Under the pieces are notes generated by a model. The model was not told the DNA's origin and did not search any database. It saw nothing but the letters and a program-made list of their open reading frames with translations. From UBA5070 sp035352895 (lineage in GTDB: Bacteria; Fibrobacterota; Fibrobacteria; UBA5070), in the NCBI GenBank assembly GCA_035352895.1, contig DAOPYN010000002.1, positions 62,001-126,000 on the forward strand: a DNA stretch of 64,000 bases, read 5' to 3'. This document shows, piece after piece, positions 18,576 through 27,497 of the stretch. Numbering within the stretch: position 1 is the stretch's first letter; each line of letters opens with the position of its first letter. The translations under genes were made by a program, and so were the position numbers.

Positions 18576-20570
18576 ATGACCTTCCCGCTGGGCGCGACGC
18601 AAGTGGTGGAACTGGTCCTGGTGGGCGCGGGAGCCCTGGGGTACCTCCACCTGGTCCTGGCCCGTTCCACCAGCGCGCGCACCCTCTGGTTCAACGGCCA
18701 CCTGTACGGGTGGGCGTTGTGCTGGTGCGTCTGGTTCGCGTCCGTGTTCAGCGCGCTGAACCTGGAGACCATCTCGTACAACCGCTTCCCGGTGGTCTCC
18801 ATGGCCCTGGACATGGTCAAGGGAACCGCCCTGAACCTGCAGTCCGGGTTCCTCATCCACGGATTGGTGCGCTGGACCGGGATCGCCCGGCGGATCCCCT
18901 GGCCGGTATGGTACCTGATCCCGGTGGTCACATTGGCCCGCGGAGCCGTCGAGGTCGCCACCCACCCCATGGAAAGCTTCCTGGTGAACGTCGAGCCGGT
19001 GGTGCGCGTGTACCTGGCCACCGACGTGATCACCAACCTCGCCGCCATCGTCATCCTGAGCCTGGGACTCCCGCACATGGACGTGGCGCAAAGGTCCCTG
19101 GCGCGACCGCTGCGCAAGGCGTTCTTCGTGATGGCCCCGCTTTCCGTCCTGGCGTTCGTCCTGAAGATCCACTGGGGATTCTCCGGCCCCGGCCGCTACC
19201 AGTGGGTGATCCTCCACGACCTCATCCACCTGGCGGCGCCCGCGGCCCTGGTCTGGGCCTGCTACCGGACGGAATCCGTCGCCCTTTCCGTGACCCGCTC
19301 CGGATGGCGCCGGGCGGGATGGATCGCGGCGGCGTTCGCGGTCTACATGGTCTGCAAGTTCCTCTGGCCGCTGTCGGAACTGGACCACCTGGGAGCCTGG
19401 ACCATGGCTTCGCTGGGATTCGCGGGGACGATGGGGCCGATGTCGATGACGGCAGGCAGGAGCCTGTTCCAATGGCTCAACTGGGAGCTGGTCAACGAAT
19501 CCCACAAGCTTTCGGGACTCGAAGCCGAGCTCTGGGCTCCGGACCTGGCCGACGACCGCCTTCCCGCGCACTTCGCCCGTTCGCTGGGAGGGATCCTCCA
19601 GTGCCGCGCCGTGGTGCTTCCCGGCGACGACCCCCGGGTGGTGCGCATCGTCAATGCCCGCGGATGGTCGACGGAATCGGATTCCCCCATCGCCATGATG
19701 GATGCCACCAGTCGTTCCGAACTGCCCGCATGGCACGAACTGGGCGCTCGCGCGCTCCTTCCGGTGGACGCTCCCCAGGGACGATGGGTGGTGGCCCTGG
19801 GCGCGAGCCCTCTTTCCGACCCCCTGCCCAGGGGGATCCTGTCCAAACTCGGATCCCTGCAAGGCACCTGCCGACGGGTCCTCCTCTCGCGCCGCCAGCT
19901 GCGCGAAGCCGTGGAAGCCCAGCGACGCCTGCAGGAGACGGAACGGCTCGCCATGCTGGGGCTCCTTTCGGCGTCGACCGCCCACGAGATCAAGAACCCG
20001 CTTTCGGCCATCCGCAACGTGGCCTCGGCGGCGCTTCGCGACGCCCCCGCGGATTCCGTCCTGCACCGCGACCTCACCGTGGTGGTGGGCGAAGTGGACC
20101 GGCTGGACGCCACCGTGCGGCGCATGCTCCTGTTCGCTCGCGACCGCGAGACCTGCAAGGACGCCCTGGAGACGGTGCACGTGGTGGTCGGGCTCCTTTC
20201 CGTCGAGGCCAGGAACCGCGGACTGCGGCTGCAGGTGGCTTCGAAGGACGCGTTCCCGGTTCCCATGTCGGAAAACGACTTCAAGGCCATCCTGTTCAAC
20301 CTGATCCAGAACGCCATGGCCCACGCTCCCAAGGGAAGCGAGGTCCTGGTGAGGCTGGATCCCCGCGGTCCCGCGCTGGAAGTGGAGAACCAGGGAGAGA
20401 TCCCTCCCGATTTCCTTCCCAGACTGTTCCGTCCCCTGGCCTCGCAGAGCGGGACGGGCCTGGGTCTGTACATTTCGCGTTCGAAGGCCGAGGATTCCGG
20501 GGCTCGCCTGGAACACCGGGCCGAACCGGGCAGGACCATCTTCCGCCTGGCATGGGAGGGCACCACATGA
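18576..20570 (+). CDS. Membrane sensor histidine kinase with GAF-like domain
   Basis: 664 residues. About eight or more N-terminal transmembrane segments (residues ~8-300), then a GAF-like sensor region (~300-430), a dimerisation domain with the phosphoacceptor His470 (AHEIKNPLSAIRN) and a GHKL ATPase with NLIQNAMAHA and GTGLGLYISRSKAED. The layout resembles PrsK of PEP-CTERM/exosortase systems, though no PEP-CTERM protein is seen here. It starts one base after lptB and its stop overlaps the NtrC-type regulator, which is its likely partner. Confidence 0.85.
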   Translation: MTFPLGATQVVELVLVGAGALGYLHLVLARSTSARTLWFNGHLYGWALCWCVWFASVFSALNLETISYNRFPVVSMALDMVKGTALNLQSGFLIHGLVRWTGIARRIPWPVWYLIPVVTLARGAVEVATHPMESFLVNVEPVVRVYLATDVITNLAAIVILSLGLPHMDVAQRSLARPLRKAFFVMAPLSVLAFVLKIHWGFSGPGRYQWVILHDLIHLAAPAALVWACYRTESVALSVTRSGWRRAGWIAAAFAVYMVCKFLWPLSELDHLGAWTMASLGFAGTMGPMSMTAGRSLFQWLNWELVNESHKLSGLEAELWAPDLADDRLPAHFARSLGGILQCRAVVLPGDDPRVVRIVNARGWSTESDSPIAMMDATSRSELPAWHELGARALLPVDAPQGRWVVALGASPLSDPLPRGILSKLGSLQGTCRRVLLSRRQLREAVEAQRRLQETERLAMLGLLSASTAHEIKNPLSAIRNVASAALRDAPADSVLHRDLTVVVGEVDRLDATVRRMLLFARDRETCKDALETVHVVVGLLSVEARNRGLRLQVASKDAFPVPMSENDFKAILFNLIQNAMAHAPKGSEVLVRLDPRGPALEVENQGEIPPDFLPRLFRPLASQSGTGLGLYISRSKAEDSGARLEHRAEPGRTIFRLAWEGTT

Positions 20571-21976
20571 AGTTCCTCGTCGTCGACGACGAATCCGCCG
20601 CCCGCTACGGGGCGCGCAGGCTCCTGGAATCGGCCGGTCACCAGGTGGTGGAAGCCTCCTCGGGCGAGGAGATGCTCGCCCTTTCCCCCGCCAAACCCTT
20701 CGACGCGATCCTCCTGGACTACCAGATGGATCCCATGGACGGGCTGACGGCGCTTTCGACCCTGGTGGGCCGCGCGGGCGCGCCACCGGTGGTGTTCTTC
20801 ACCGCGCAAGGATCCGAGCGCATCGCCGTGGAGGCCATGCGCAAGGGGGCCACCGACTACCTCACCAAGCCCGCCGACGCCGACGAGCTGGTGATGGTCC
20901 TGGAACGCGCCGCGGGCCTGGGTCGCGAGCGCACCGCGCTGGACATCCTGCGACGCGAGACGGAATCCGCCCGCCCCGCGCGGGAGCTTCTGGGCGACGC
21001 CCCGGCCATGAGGTCGATGCGCGAGGATCTGGCCTTGATGGCGCCCACCACCTCCAGCGTGCTGCTTCTGGGCGAGTCCGGAACGGGCAAGGAGATGATC
21101 GCGCGGTTCCTGCACGAACGCTCCGGACGGAGCGGCCCCTTCGTGGCCGTCAACTGCGGAGCGCTTCCCAGCACCCTGGTGGAAGCCGAGCTGTTCGGGC
21201 ACGAGAAGGGCGCATTCACCGGAGCCGCCTCCGCGCGACCCGGCCGCATCCGGCAGGCGCACCAGGGCACGCTTTTCCTGGACGAGATCGGGGACATGCC
21301 CTGGGAGGCGCAGGTGCGGCTCCTGCGGGTGCTGGAGGAGCGGATCGTGGAACCGCTGGGATCCGATCGCACGGTGGAGGTGGACATCCGGGTGGTGGCG
21401 GCCACCCACCGCGACCTGCAGGCCCTGGTCGCCGAAGGCAAATTCCGTCAAGATCTTCTGTATCGCCTGGACGTCCTTCCGGTGAGGATCCCCCCCCTGC
21501 GCGAACGCCCGGGCGACGCCCTTCTGCTGGCCCGACAGTTCCTGCGCCACTACGCGGGGAACCGCCAGCTGGAATTCTCCCCCACAACGGAATCGGCCAT
21601 CTCGCGCGGCCTCTGGCCGGGGAACGTGCGTGAGCTGCGCAACGCCGTGGAGCGGGCCTGCGTGCTCGTCCGCGGACGCCAGATCACCCCCGACCTGCTG
21701 GGGACGATCCCGGAGTCCGCATCCGCGGGGGAGGCTCCCCGTGCGGACGCCGACACCCCTGGATGGCTGTCGGTGTCGCCGGTGTCCGTGGATCTTCCCT
21801 TCCGCGAGGCCAAGCAGCAGGTACTGGAGGAATTCGAGAGGAAGTTCATCAGCCACCATCTGGAAGCCTGCGGCGGCAACGTCTCCAAGGCGGCCCTGGC
21901 CCTGGACATGCATCGCCAGAGCCTGCAGCAGAAGATGAAGGACCTGGGAATGGCTCGATCGGACGTGGCGGAGTGA
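20567..21976 (+). CDS. NtrC-family sigma-54-dependent response regulator
   Basis: 469 residues: REC domain with phosphoacceptor Asp51 (ILLDYQMDPMDG), AAA+ domain with Walker A GESGTGKE (~residue 170), the sigma-54 contact loop GAFTGA (from residue 215), Walker B GTLFLDEIGD, and a C-terminal Fis-type helix-turn-helix (VSKAALALDMHRQSLQQKM). It activates sigma-54 promoters when phosphorylated, most likely by the kinase just upstream (ATGA overlap). Target genes are unknown. Confidence 0.93.
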   Translation: MKFLVVDDESAARYGARRLLESAGHQVVEASSGEEMLALSPAKPFDAILLDYQMDPMDGLTALSTLVGRAGAPPVVFFTAQGSERIAVEAMRKGATDYLTKPADADELVMVLERAAGLGRERTALDILRRETESARPARELLGDAPAMRSMREDLALMAPTTSSVLLLGESGTGKEMIARFLHERSGRSGPFVAVNCGALPSTLVEAELFGHEKGAFTGAASARPGRIRQAHQGTLFLDEIGDMPWEAQVRLLRVLEERIVEPLGSDRTVEVDIRVVAATHRDLQALVAEGKFRQDLLYRLDVLPVRIPPLRERPGDALLLARQFLRHYAGNRQLEFSPTTESAISRGLWPGNVRELRNAVERACVLVRGRQITPDLLGTIPESASAGEAPRADADTPGWLSVSPVSVDLPFREAKQQVLEEFERKFISHHLEACGGNVSKAALALDMHRQSLQQKMKDLGMARSDVAE

Positions 21977-22479
21977 ACGGGACTCCGCACCTGACCCTGG
22001 TGAGGGTCCGCTACAGCGAGACCGACCAGATGCGCTTCGTGTACTACGCCCACCATTTCGTGTACTACGAGGTGGCGCGCACGGAGTGGCTCGCCGCCAA
22101 GGTGCTGCCCTACGACCAGATGGAAGCCCAGGGCTTCGCGATCCCGGTGCTGGAAGCGCACTGCCAGTACCTGTCTCCCGCCCGCTACGGCGACCTCCTG
22201 GCCGTGGAGCTTTCCGCGCGATCGCTGGACGGCCTGCGCATCCGCTTCGACTACCGGACCTTCCGCGGCTCTCCCCAAGGGGAACTTCTGGCCACCGGCT
22301 GGACGGTCCACGTGTGCATGGATGCGCTGGGCAAGCCCCGCCGTCCGCCACCGGAGGTGCGGGCGGTCCTGGCGGATTCCTCCCGGAATGCTGGCGATCC
22401 GCTCGCGGTCGCCCCGACGGGCCCGGAAGGCATGCAGGGAATGCGTGCCGCGGAACATCGAGGAAAGGAACGGCCATGA
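21973..22479 (+). CDS. Acyl-CoA thioesterase, YbgC/4HBT family
   Basis: 168 residues, hot-dog fold. The N-terminal motif RYSETDQMRFVYYAHHFVYYE with the catalytic Asp in ETDQM is typical of YbgC/FadM-type thioesterases. The C-terminal ~25 residues are low-complexity. GTG 21973 overlaps the regulator stop as GTGA. YbgC proteins are linked to Tol-Pal and phospholipid metabolism in other bacteria, which would fit an envelope operon after lptB. Confidence 0.85.
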   Translation: MNGTPHLTLVRVRYSETDQMRFVYYAHHFVYYEVARTEWLAAKVLPYDQMEAQGFAIPVLEAHCQYLSPARYGDLLAVELSARSLDGLRIRFDYRTFRGSPQGELLATGWTVHVCMDALGKPRRPPPEVRAVLADSSRNAGDPLAVAPTGPEGMQGMRAAEHRGKERP

Positions 22480-22919
22480 GTGTGGGAGCGACCTTGTACG
22501 TGCGGGGGAGTGCCGAGGCGGTGGAGGTCTATCGCGAAGCCTTCGGGATGGCGCTGGGGTACCATGTGCGCTACGACGACGGCTCGTTCCTGCACGCCGA
22601 ACTGGACCGCGACGGCGGGGCCGGATTCGCCGTGAGCGAATCGGCCGACGCGGCGATGCCGACGTCCGGTCGACCGACGACCAGCCTGGGCGTGGAACTG
22701 GCCGACGAGGACGAAGTGCGGCACGCCTGCCGCTTGCTGAGCGTGGGGGGAAGGGTGCTGCGGCCGTTGGGCCCGCTTCCCTGGTCGCCGTTGTCGACCG
22801 ACCTCGTCGACCGGTTCGGCGTCTGCTGGTACCTCTACGCGCGGCAGGCCAGACCCGACGACGCGGCGATGGAGGACTGGTTGCGGGAGGGGAACCACCT
22901 GAAGGGAGGCGACGCATGA
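22476..22919 (+). CDS. VOC-superfamily (glyoxalase/PhnB-like) protein
   Basis: 147 residues with PhnB-like layout: YVRGSAEAVEVYREAFGMALG at the N-terminus, FLHAELDRDGGAGFAVSE mid-protein and STDLVDRFGVCWYLYARQ at the end. PhnB-like VOC proteins are a frequent hypothetical group without a fixed reaction. ATGA overlaps on both sides tie it to the thioesterase and to the broken small gene after it. Confidence 0.75.
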   Translation: MSVGATLYVRGSAEAVEVYREAFGMALGYHVRYDDGSFLHAELDRDGGAGFAVSESADAAMPTSGRPTTSLGVELADEDEVRHACRLLSVGGRVLRPLGPLPWSPLSTDLVDRFGVCWYLYARQARPDDAAMEDWLREGNHLKGGDA

Positions 22920-23133
22920 ACCTGACGGTCGCGCCTACCTGCGCGCGTGGGACGGCAGGCACGGCATCGTGGCGGCGATGATCCGCGGGTCGTACGGTTC
23001 GGTCTCCATGAAGGCGCATTCTCCCTGGGAAGCCCTGCACCGCCATGTGCTGGGGCTGCTCGGCGATCCCGACATTTCGGACTACCGCTCGTTCGAGCCG
23101 TTGTCCCGGCCGGGAACCGGGGTGCCGACCTAG
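22916..23133 (+). pseudogene. Small gene of unknown function with a probable frameshift
   Basis: ATG 22916 overlaps the VOC stop as ATGA but its frame ends after 21 codons. From 22924 another frame reads DGRAYLRAWDGRHGIVAAM, with normal codon use, to TAG 23133. One missing base near 22922 would join them into a ~72-residue protein. An internal ATG at 22978 could still give 51 residues. No family recognised. Its TAG shares the CTAG tetramer with the stop of the convergent secreted-protein gene. Confidence 0.5.
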
Positions 23134-24707
23134 CGCAGAGGCGCCAGGGGGAAGGTCCCGCGCACCGAGGCGCCCGCGACCTGCAGCCACGAGGCTCCGC
23201 CCGTGGGAATCGCCAGACGGACCGAAGCATCCTTCGCGCCGAGGGTCGCCCTTGCCAGAATCCGTCCACGCGCGTCCACCACGCGAAGATCGGCCGCGCC
23301 CGCGAAGCCTTCCCGGGTGAATTCGATCTCGCCACCCATCCTGCGGACTCCACCCACGCGACCGGATCGCGGCCGGAGGGCCGTGCCTGCCGACCAGATT
23401 TCCACGTTCGAAAGACGGAATCCACCTTCGGCCTGGTTTTCCACCCCACCCAACTTGACTTCCCAGGTCACGGCCAGAAGGGAGTCCGGCCGGAAGATCC
23501 GGTCGGATCCGGTCCAGTTCGGCTGCCGCAAGGCGGCCAGGTCGATGCACCAGGTCCGCGCGGTATCGGCGTGGGGAATGCGGATCTGGAGATCCCGACC
23601 ATCCGCGAAGGCGACACCGGCACGCTTGACCTTGAAGACCACCCCTCCCACCGAGGCGGGAAACGCCGAATCGAAGGCAAGGCGGAAGGAGACGGCGGAA
23701 ATACCCGGCCGATCGACGGGAACCGGCTGGCTGGTCTTGGAGTCGGGTGGGCCTGCCTGGGTTTCCAGCGCCGCCCAACCGCTGTAGGCCTGGTCGCGCG
23801 TCAACCGGAAACGCACCCGAGCTTCGCTGCTGGCCGAATCCGGCTTCCAGGTCTGGAGGTTGGAGGTGTCTTCTGCGGAAAGGATCTGGGAACGACCTCG
23901 CGAAAGGCTGGAGCTGTCGGAATTGGCATCGGTGTACACGTACCACCAGCCGCCCCATCCGTTGCGCTTGGCGTTTTCCCCATGGAAATCGGACAGGAGC
24001 GCCTTCTCTCCGGAACAATTTCCCGCAGGAGGCTCGGGCCAGCCTCCGCCCACACCCTTGAGCTCCAACGTCTCCACATGCAGGCTGCCGGTGTCGGATT
24101 TGCACGATCCCGTGGCGGTTTCGCAGCTGACGTTGAACTGGATGGCCGTTGCGGTGGCCAGGGCTTCGCTGGAGTAGAGCGGAGGAGACCCCACCAGCCA
24201 GAGGGGCAAGGCCAGGTCCTCGACGCCGATCACGGTGTCCATGGGCGCGGGCCCCACGTCCAGGTCGTAGCCGAAGGCCACCCCGGTATCCGAGGCGCGG
24301 GCGTATTCGCGCAGGTTGGAGACCACCGTCACCCGCACGGTCCGCTGGACACTGGACCACAACCGAACGCGGATCCCCTTGAGCTCGCGCAGGTCCAGCG
24401 CCTGGGATTCCTCGGCGAGCATGGCGCCGAAGCCCGCCGACGCGTATTTGGGGCCATCCAATTCGTAGCGCAGGAGAGCGCCTGGAGTCCGGGCGTCCCA
24501 GGCAAGTTCAGCTCGATGGCTGGGACTGTGCCGCGTGTTGGAATCGGGGTAGGCGAAACCGAACACCCCGCCCACGTTGCCGGGACGCGTGTTGGGTTTG
24601 GAGAAATCCACGACCAGATCGGCCCGGACGGAGGATGCAACCAACACCCCGATGAGGACAAGACTGCGCACGAGACTTGAGTGGGATTTCCGGGCGGATC
24701 GGTTCAT
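23130..24707 (-). CDS. Secreted multidomain protein, possibly carbohydrate-binding
   Basis: 525 residues with an N-terminal signal peptide (LVLIGVLVASSVRA). Two beta-sandwich-like regions follow, with phrases such as LVVDFSKPNTRPGNVGGVFG and LLSDFHGENAKRNGWGGWWYVYTD that resemble the CBM11-like modules in Fibrobacter secreted proteins. The C-terminal ~75 residues (LRVVDARGRILARATLG) look like a sorting/adhesion domain common in that phylum. Four Cys sit in the middle. Start ATG 24707 overlaps the TrpF-STAS stop. A carbohydrate role is inference. Confidence 0.6.
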   Translation of the reverse strand: MNRSARKSHSSLVRSLVLIGVLVASSVRADLVVDFSKPNTRPGNVGGVFGFAYPDSNTRHSPSHRAELAWDARTPGALLRYELDGPKYASAGFGAMLAEESQALDLRELKGIRVRLWSSVQRTVRVTVVSNLREYARASDTGVAFGYDLDVGPAPMDTVIGVEDLALPLWLVGSPPLYSSEALATATAIQFNVSCETATGSCKSDTGSLHVETLELKGVGGGWPEPPAGNCSGEKALLSDFHGENAKRNGWGGWWYVYTDANSDSSSLSRGRSQILSAEDTSNLQTWKPDSASSEARVRFRLTRDQAYSGWAALETQAGPPDSKTSQPVPVDRPGISAVSFRLAFDSAFPASVGGVVFKVKRAGVAFADGRDLQIRIPHADTARTWCIDLAALRQPNWTGSDRIFRPDSLLAVTWEVKLGGVENQAEGGFRLSNVEIWSAGTALRPRSGRVGGVRRMGGEIEFTREGFAGAADLRVVDARGRILARATLGAKDASVRLAIPTGGASWLQVAGASVRGTFPLAPLR

Positions 24708-25645
24708 GCGTCCTCGATCACGGGAAGCAACGCCCCCAAGGAGACCCGCATCAATCGCCCCAGGGTCGCCTCGTTGAAGCGGAAGCGGATTTCCCCGCCG
24801 TTCTCGCGGGCGGCCATCTCCCAGGCCAGAAGCTCGGACCCCAATGCATGGGTGGATACATCGCGGGCACGGAAGTCCAGGATGAGTCTGGGGTGCGCGC
24901 TCAGAAGCTCCTTGAGCCCCTGGAATTCCAGCTCGGGAGCCTTCGCCGCGGCATCCAGCACCCACACCGCCCACGATTTGCCGTCCAGACACATGGACCC
25001 CCCGGTGGTGCCGGGAAGAACGGTTCCCACCGTCTGGGTGCGCCAAGCCGCCACCAGGCCCATCGCCTTGGACAACTTTTCCGGATCCTTCACCCCTGGC
25101 GCGGACTCCACGCCACTGTTCAGGTCCACACCGTCGGGTCTGTGGAGGGTGATCGCCTGGGCCAGGTTCTCCGGCCCCAATCCCCCGGCCAGCACCCAGG
25201 GATGGAGGATGTTGGAGGGGAGAAGGCTCCAATCGAAGGGCTTGCCCACCCCACCGGAGCTTCCGGAAACATTGGCCGTGTCGAACAGGCGCACGGCCAC
25301 GTCCGGGTACTCGGAAACGATCCGGGGATCCCATCCGGGGCCCACCGCGAACACCTTCCAGACGGGGACCCTCACCCGGGAACAGAATTCCGGACTTTCG
25401 CTGCCGTGGAGCTGTACGGCATCCAGGGGGACCTTGCGCAGGACCTCCTCGATGAAGTCCAGGGGCTGATCCATGAAGACGCCCACCAGGGAGCATCGCC
25501 GTCCCAGCTTGTTGGCCAGAATCTGGGCCGCTTCGGGATCGATGTATCGTTTGCTCTGCGGAACGAAGTTCAAACCGAGGTGGTCCACCCCCTCGTGGAG
25601 GCATGCCATGGCCCCACTTTCCTCTCTGATTCCACAGACCTTCAC
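24704..25645 (-). CDS. Phosphoribosylanthranilate isomerase-like protein fused to a STAS-like domain
   Basis: 313 residues. Residues 1-~205 match TrpF: KVCGI with the catalytic Cys4, GLNFVPQSKRYI, DAVQLHG, the Asp-containing VRLFDT, GGVGKPFDW, and LAGGLGPENL...GVDLNSGVES. Residues ~210-313 are not part of TrpF and read like a STAS anti-sigma-antagonist fold (RLILDFRARDVSTHALGSEL, then ENGGEIRFRF). TrpF converts N-(5-phosphoribosyl)anthranilate in tryptophan synthesis; no other trp genes are near. The fusion suggests a regulatory or protein-docking tail. Confidence 0.75.
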   Translation of the reverse strand: MKVCGIREESGAMACLHEGVDHLGLNFVPQSKRYIDPEAAQILANKLGRRCSLVGVFMDQPLDFIEEVLRKVPLDAVQLHGSESPEFCSRVRVPVWKVFAVGPGWDPRIVSEYPDVAVRLFDTANVSGSSGGVGKPFDWSLLPSNILHPWVLAGGLGPENLAQAITLHRPDGVDLNSGVESAPGVKDPEKLSKAMGLVAAWRTQTVGTVLPGTTGGSMCLDGKSWAVWVLDAAAKAPELEFQGLKELLSAHPRLILDFRARDVSTHALGSELLAWEMAARENGGEIRFRFNEATLGRLMRVSLGALLPVIEDA

Positions 25646-25672
25646 GAACAGCGTGGCGATTCCCCCTTGCGA

Positions 25673-25702
25673 TTGTCGTATGGTTTGAGTCCAATTTACC
25701 TA
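25673..25702 (+). promoter_or_regulatory. Candidate promoter for the ABC ATPase-murU-amgK operon
   Basis: TTGTCG (25673-25678) and TACCTA (25697-25702) are separated by 18 bases in an A+T-rich patch. A GGAAGGA ribosome site and ATG 25728 follow. Confidence 0.4.
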
Positions 25703-25727
25703 AAGCACCCGGAAGGATCCGGAATCC

Positions 25728-26570
25728 ATGAGCGATGATAGCGTTCTTTTACAGGTTGAGGGTGTCGGCTTCGCCTACGAAGCCGGCAACACGGCCGTCT
25801 ATGGCCTGACTTTGGATGTTCGCGCCGGTGAGGTGCTGCTGGTCGCTGGTGCGAACGGATCCGGAAAGACCACCTGCCTGAAACTCCTGGGGGGCTTTCT
25901 CCTGCCCTCCGAAGGCAACGTGCGCCTTGGAAAGGTGGATCTGGAAGACCTTCCCCCGGAGAAGGTGGACGAATGGGTCTCCTTCATCCGCACGGAATCG
26001 GAGAAGGCGCTGGTCGGTCCCACGGTGGAGGACGAACTCTCAAGGGGGTGCCGCTTGGCCGGCCTGTCCGGTCCCGCCATTCCCCATCGCGTGGGACAGG
26101 CGCTCGAGGTGGTGCGGCTTCGCGACTCCCGCCAGTGGTACCTGGATGAAATCTCCGTGGGCGAGCGACGCCGCATCGCGCTGGCCTCGAGTCTCATCGG
26201 CAAGCCGCGCGTGGTGCTGATGGACGAGCCCCTGGCCGACCTCGATGCCGCCGGGGTGAGAGTGGTCGGCAGGATCCTGCGGGAACTGGCCAAACGCGGG
26301 TTGGCGGTCGTGTTCACCAGCCATCGATTGGACCCGTCGCTGCAATTGACAGACAAGGTGGTGGTCCTGGACCAGGGCGAGATCGTGGCCCAGGGAACTC
26401 CCCAGCAGATCCTGGAGAAGCCCGACACCTTGCAGGAAGCGGGGCTCGTGCTGCCACCGGCGGCCGAGCTCTTCCATCGCCTGCGTTCGCAGGGCGTGCT
26501 GGGCAACGTGGCGCTCCCCGTGAGCCTGGACGAGGCCGTCGCCGAGCTCGTTCCTCGTCTGGCCCGGTAG
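25728..26570 (+). CDS. ABC transporter ATP-binding protein (ECF/CbiO type)
   Basis: 280 residues. Walker A GANGSGKTT, a signature of ISVGERRRIALA instead of LSGGQ, Walker B VVLMDEPLADLD, and the H-loop TSHRL. Overall layout matches energy-coupling-factor A components (CbiO/EcfA), which energise uptake of vitamins or metals. No S or T component is adjacent, so the partner must be elsewhere or the role has changed. A ~40-residue C-terminal tail follows the ATPase core. The next gene starts directly after the stop. Confidence 0.8.
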   Translation: MSDDSVLLQVEGVGFAYEAGNTAVYGLTLDVRAGEVLLVAGANGSGKTTCLKLLGGFLLPSEGNVRLGKVDLEDLPPEKVDEWVSFIRTESEKALVGPTVEDELSRGCRLAGLSGPAIPHRVGQALEVVRLRDSRQWYLDEISVGERRRIALASSLIGKPRVVLMDEPLADLDAAGVRVVGRILRELAKRGLAVVFTSHRLDPSLQLTDKVVVLDQGEIVAQGTPQQILEKPDTLQEAGLVLPPAAELFHRLRSQGVLGNVALPVSLDEAVAELVPRLAR

Positions 26571-27497
26571 ATGGCTCCTGTGTCCCTGGATGCCCTGATC
26601 CTCTGCGCCGGTCGGGGTGAACGACTGCGCCCCCTCACCGACGTCTGCCCCAAGCCGTTGCTTCCCTTGGCGGGGGTGACCTTGGCCGACCGCGCCCTGG
26701 CCGCCTGCGAGGCGCTTTCGCCCGTGCGACGCATGGCCAACGCGCACCACCTGCCCGATCAGATCCTTTCCTGGGCCGAGGCGCGCTCCCTGGACCACGT
26801 CCAGGTGGAGCCCGTGCTCCTGGACACCGGAGGCGCACTCGCCTGTCTGTTGCACGAAGGAGAACTGGGTTCCGATCACCTGCTGGTGCACAACGGCGAT
26901 CTGGTCCACTCGATCGATCTCTCCGTTCCCTGGCGCACGCATCTGGAACGCGGCGCGGACGCCACCCTGGTGGTGCTGGACCGCCCCGAGGTCAACCCCA
27001 ACGTCGCGGTGTCCGATGGCCGCTTCCGCGGAGTGTTCGGGCACCCCCGAGGTCCCATCGCCTCCCCGCAGCTGGAAGCGCGGACGTTTTCCGGGATCGC
27101 CTTCTACCGCAAGTCCGCCTTGGGCGGCGACCCTCACCGCCCCTGGAGCGTCAAGGAACTCTGGCACGACCTCCTCGAGGCGGGGAAGACCGTCCTGGCT
27201 TGGCAGGCTCCCCAAGGATCGCATTGGGCGGACCTTGGCCATCCGGCCGAGTTTCTCCGCGAATTGCGCCGGGAGCTCGCCTCCCGCGAACTGCGGTGCT
27301 GGATCGATCCCACGGCGGTCGTCGGCGAGGGTGCGCGTGTCGGGGCTGGCTGCGCGGTGGAATTCGGAGCCCATCTGGGAGCGGAATCGCGACTGGAGTC
27401 GGGGATCCTGTTCCCGGGAGCCTCGCTCGAAGCCGGTCGGACCCTGGAAGGAATCCTCCGCAACCCCGGTGGGGATCTGCCCGCAGGTCGGACATGA
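26571..27497 (+). CDS. MurU-like sugar-1-phosphate nucleotidyltransferase
   Basis: 308 residues. N-terminal nucleotidyltransferase signature LILCAGRGERLRPLTDVCPK with the LLPLAG loop, VHNGDLVHSID (metal Asp) and GIAFYRK. Classical MurU (MurNAc-1-P uridylyltransferase) is near 220-230 residues; the extra C-terminal ~70 residues look like short hexapeptide (LbH) repeats (DPTAVVGEGARVGAGCAVEF). Its stop overlaps the AmgK-like kinase gene, and this pair matches the AmgK-MurU route that recycles MurNAc directly to UDP-MurNAc. Confidence 0.75.
   Translation: MAPVSLDALILCAGRGERLRPLTDVCPKPLLPLAGVTLADRALAACEALSPVRRMANAHHLPDQILSWAEARSLDHVQVEPVLLDTGGALACLLHEGELGSDHLLVHNGDLVHSIDLSVPWRTHLERGADATLVVLDRPEVNPNVAVSDGRFRGVFGHPRGPIASPQLEARTFSGIAFYRKSALGGDPHRPWSVKELWHDLLEAGKTVLAWQAPQGSHWADLGHPAEFLRELRRELASRELRCWIDPTAVVGEGARVGAGCAVEFGAHLGAESRLESGILFPGASLEAGRTLEGILRNPGGDLPAGRT

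Noticed and set aside
23130..25694. 854-codon frame extending the secreted protein upstream
   Set aside because: The upstream portion is a shadow of the TrpF-STAS gene; a signal peptide at 24,707 fixes the start.
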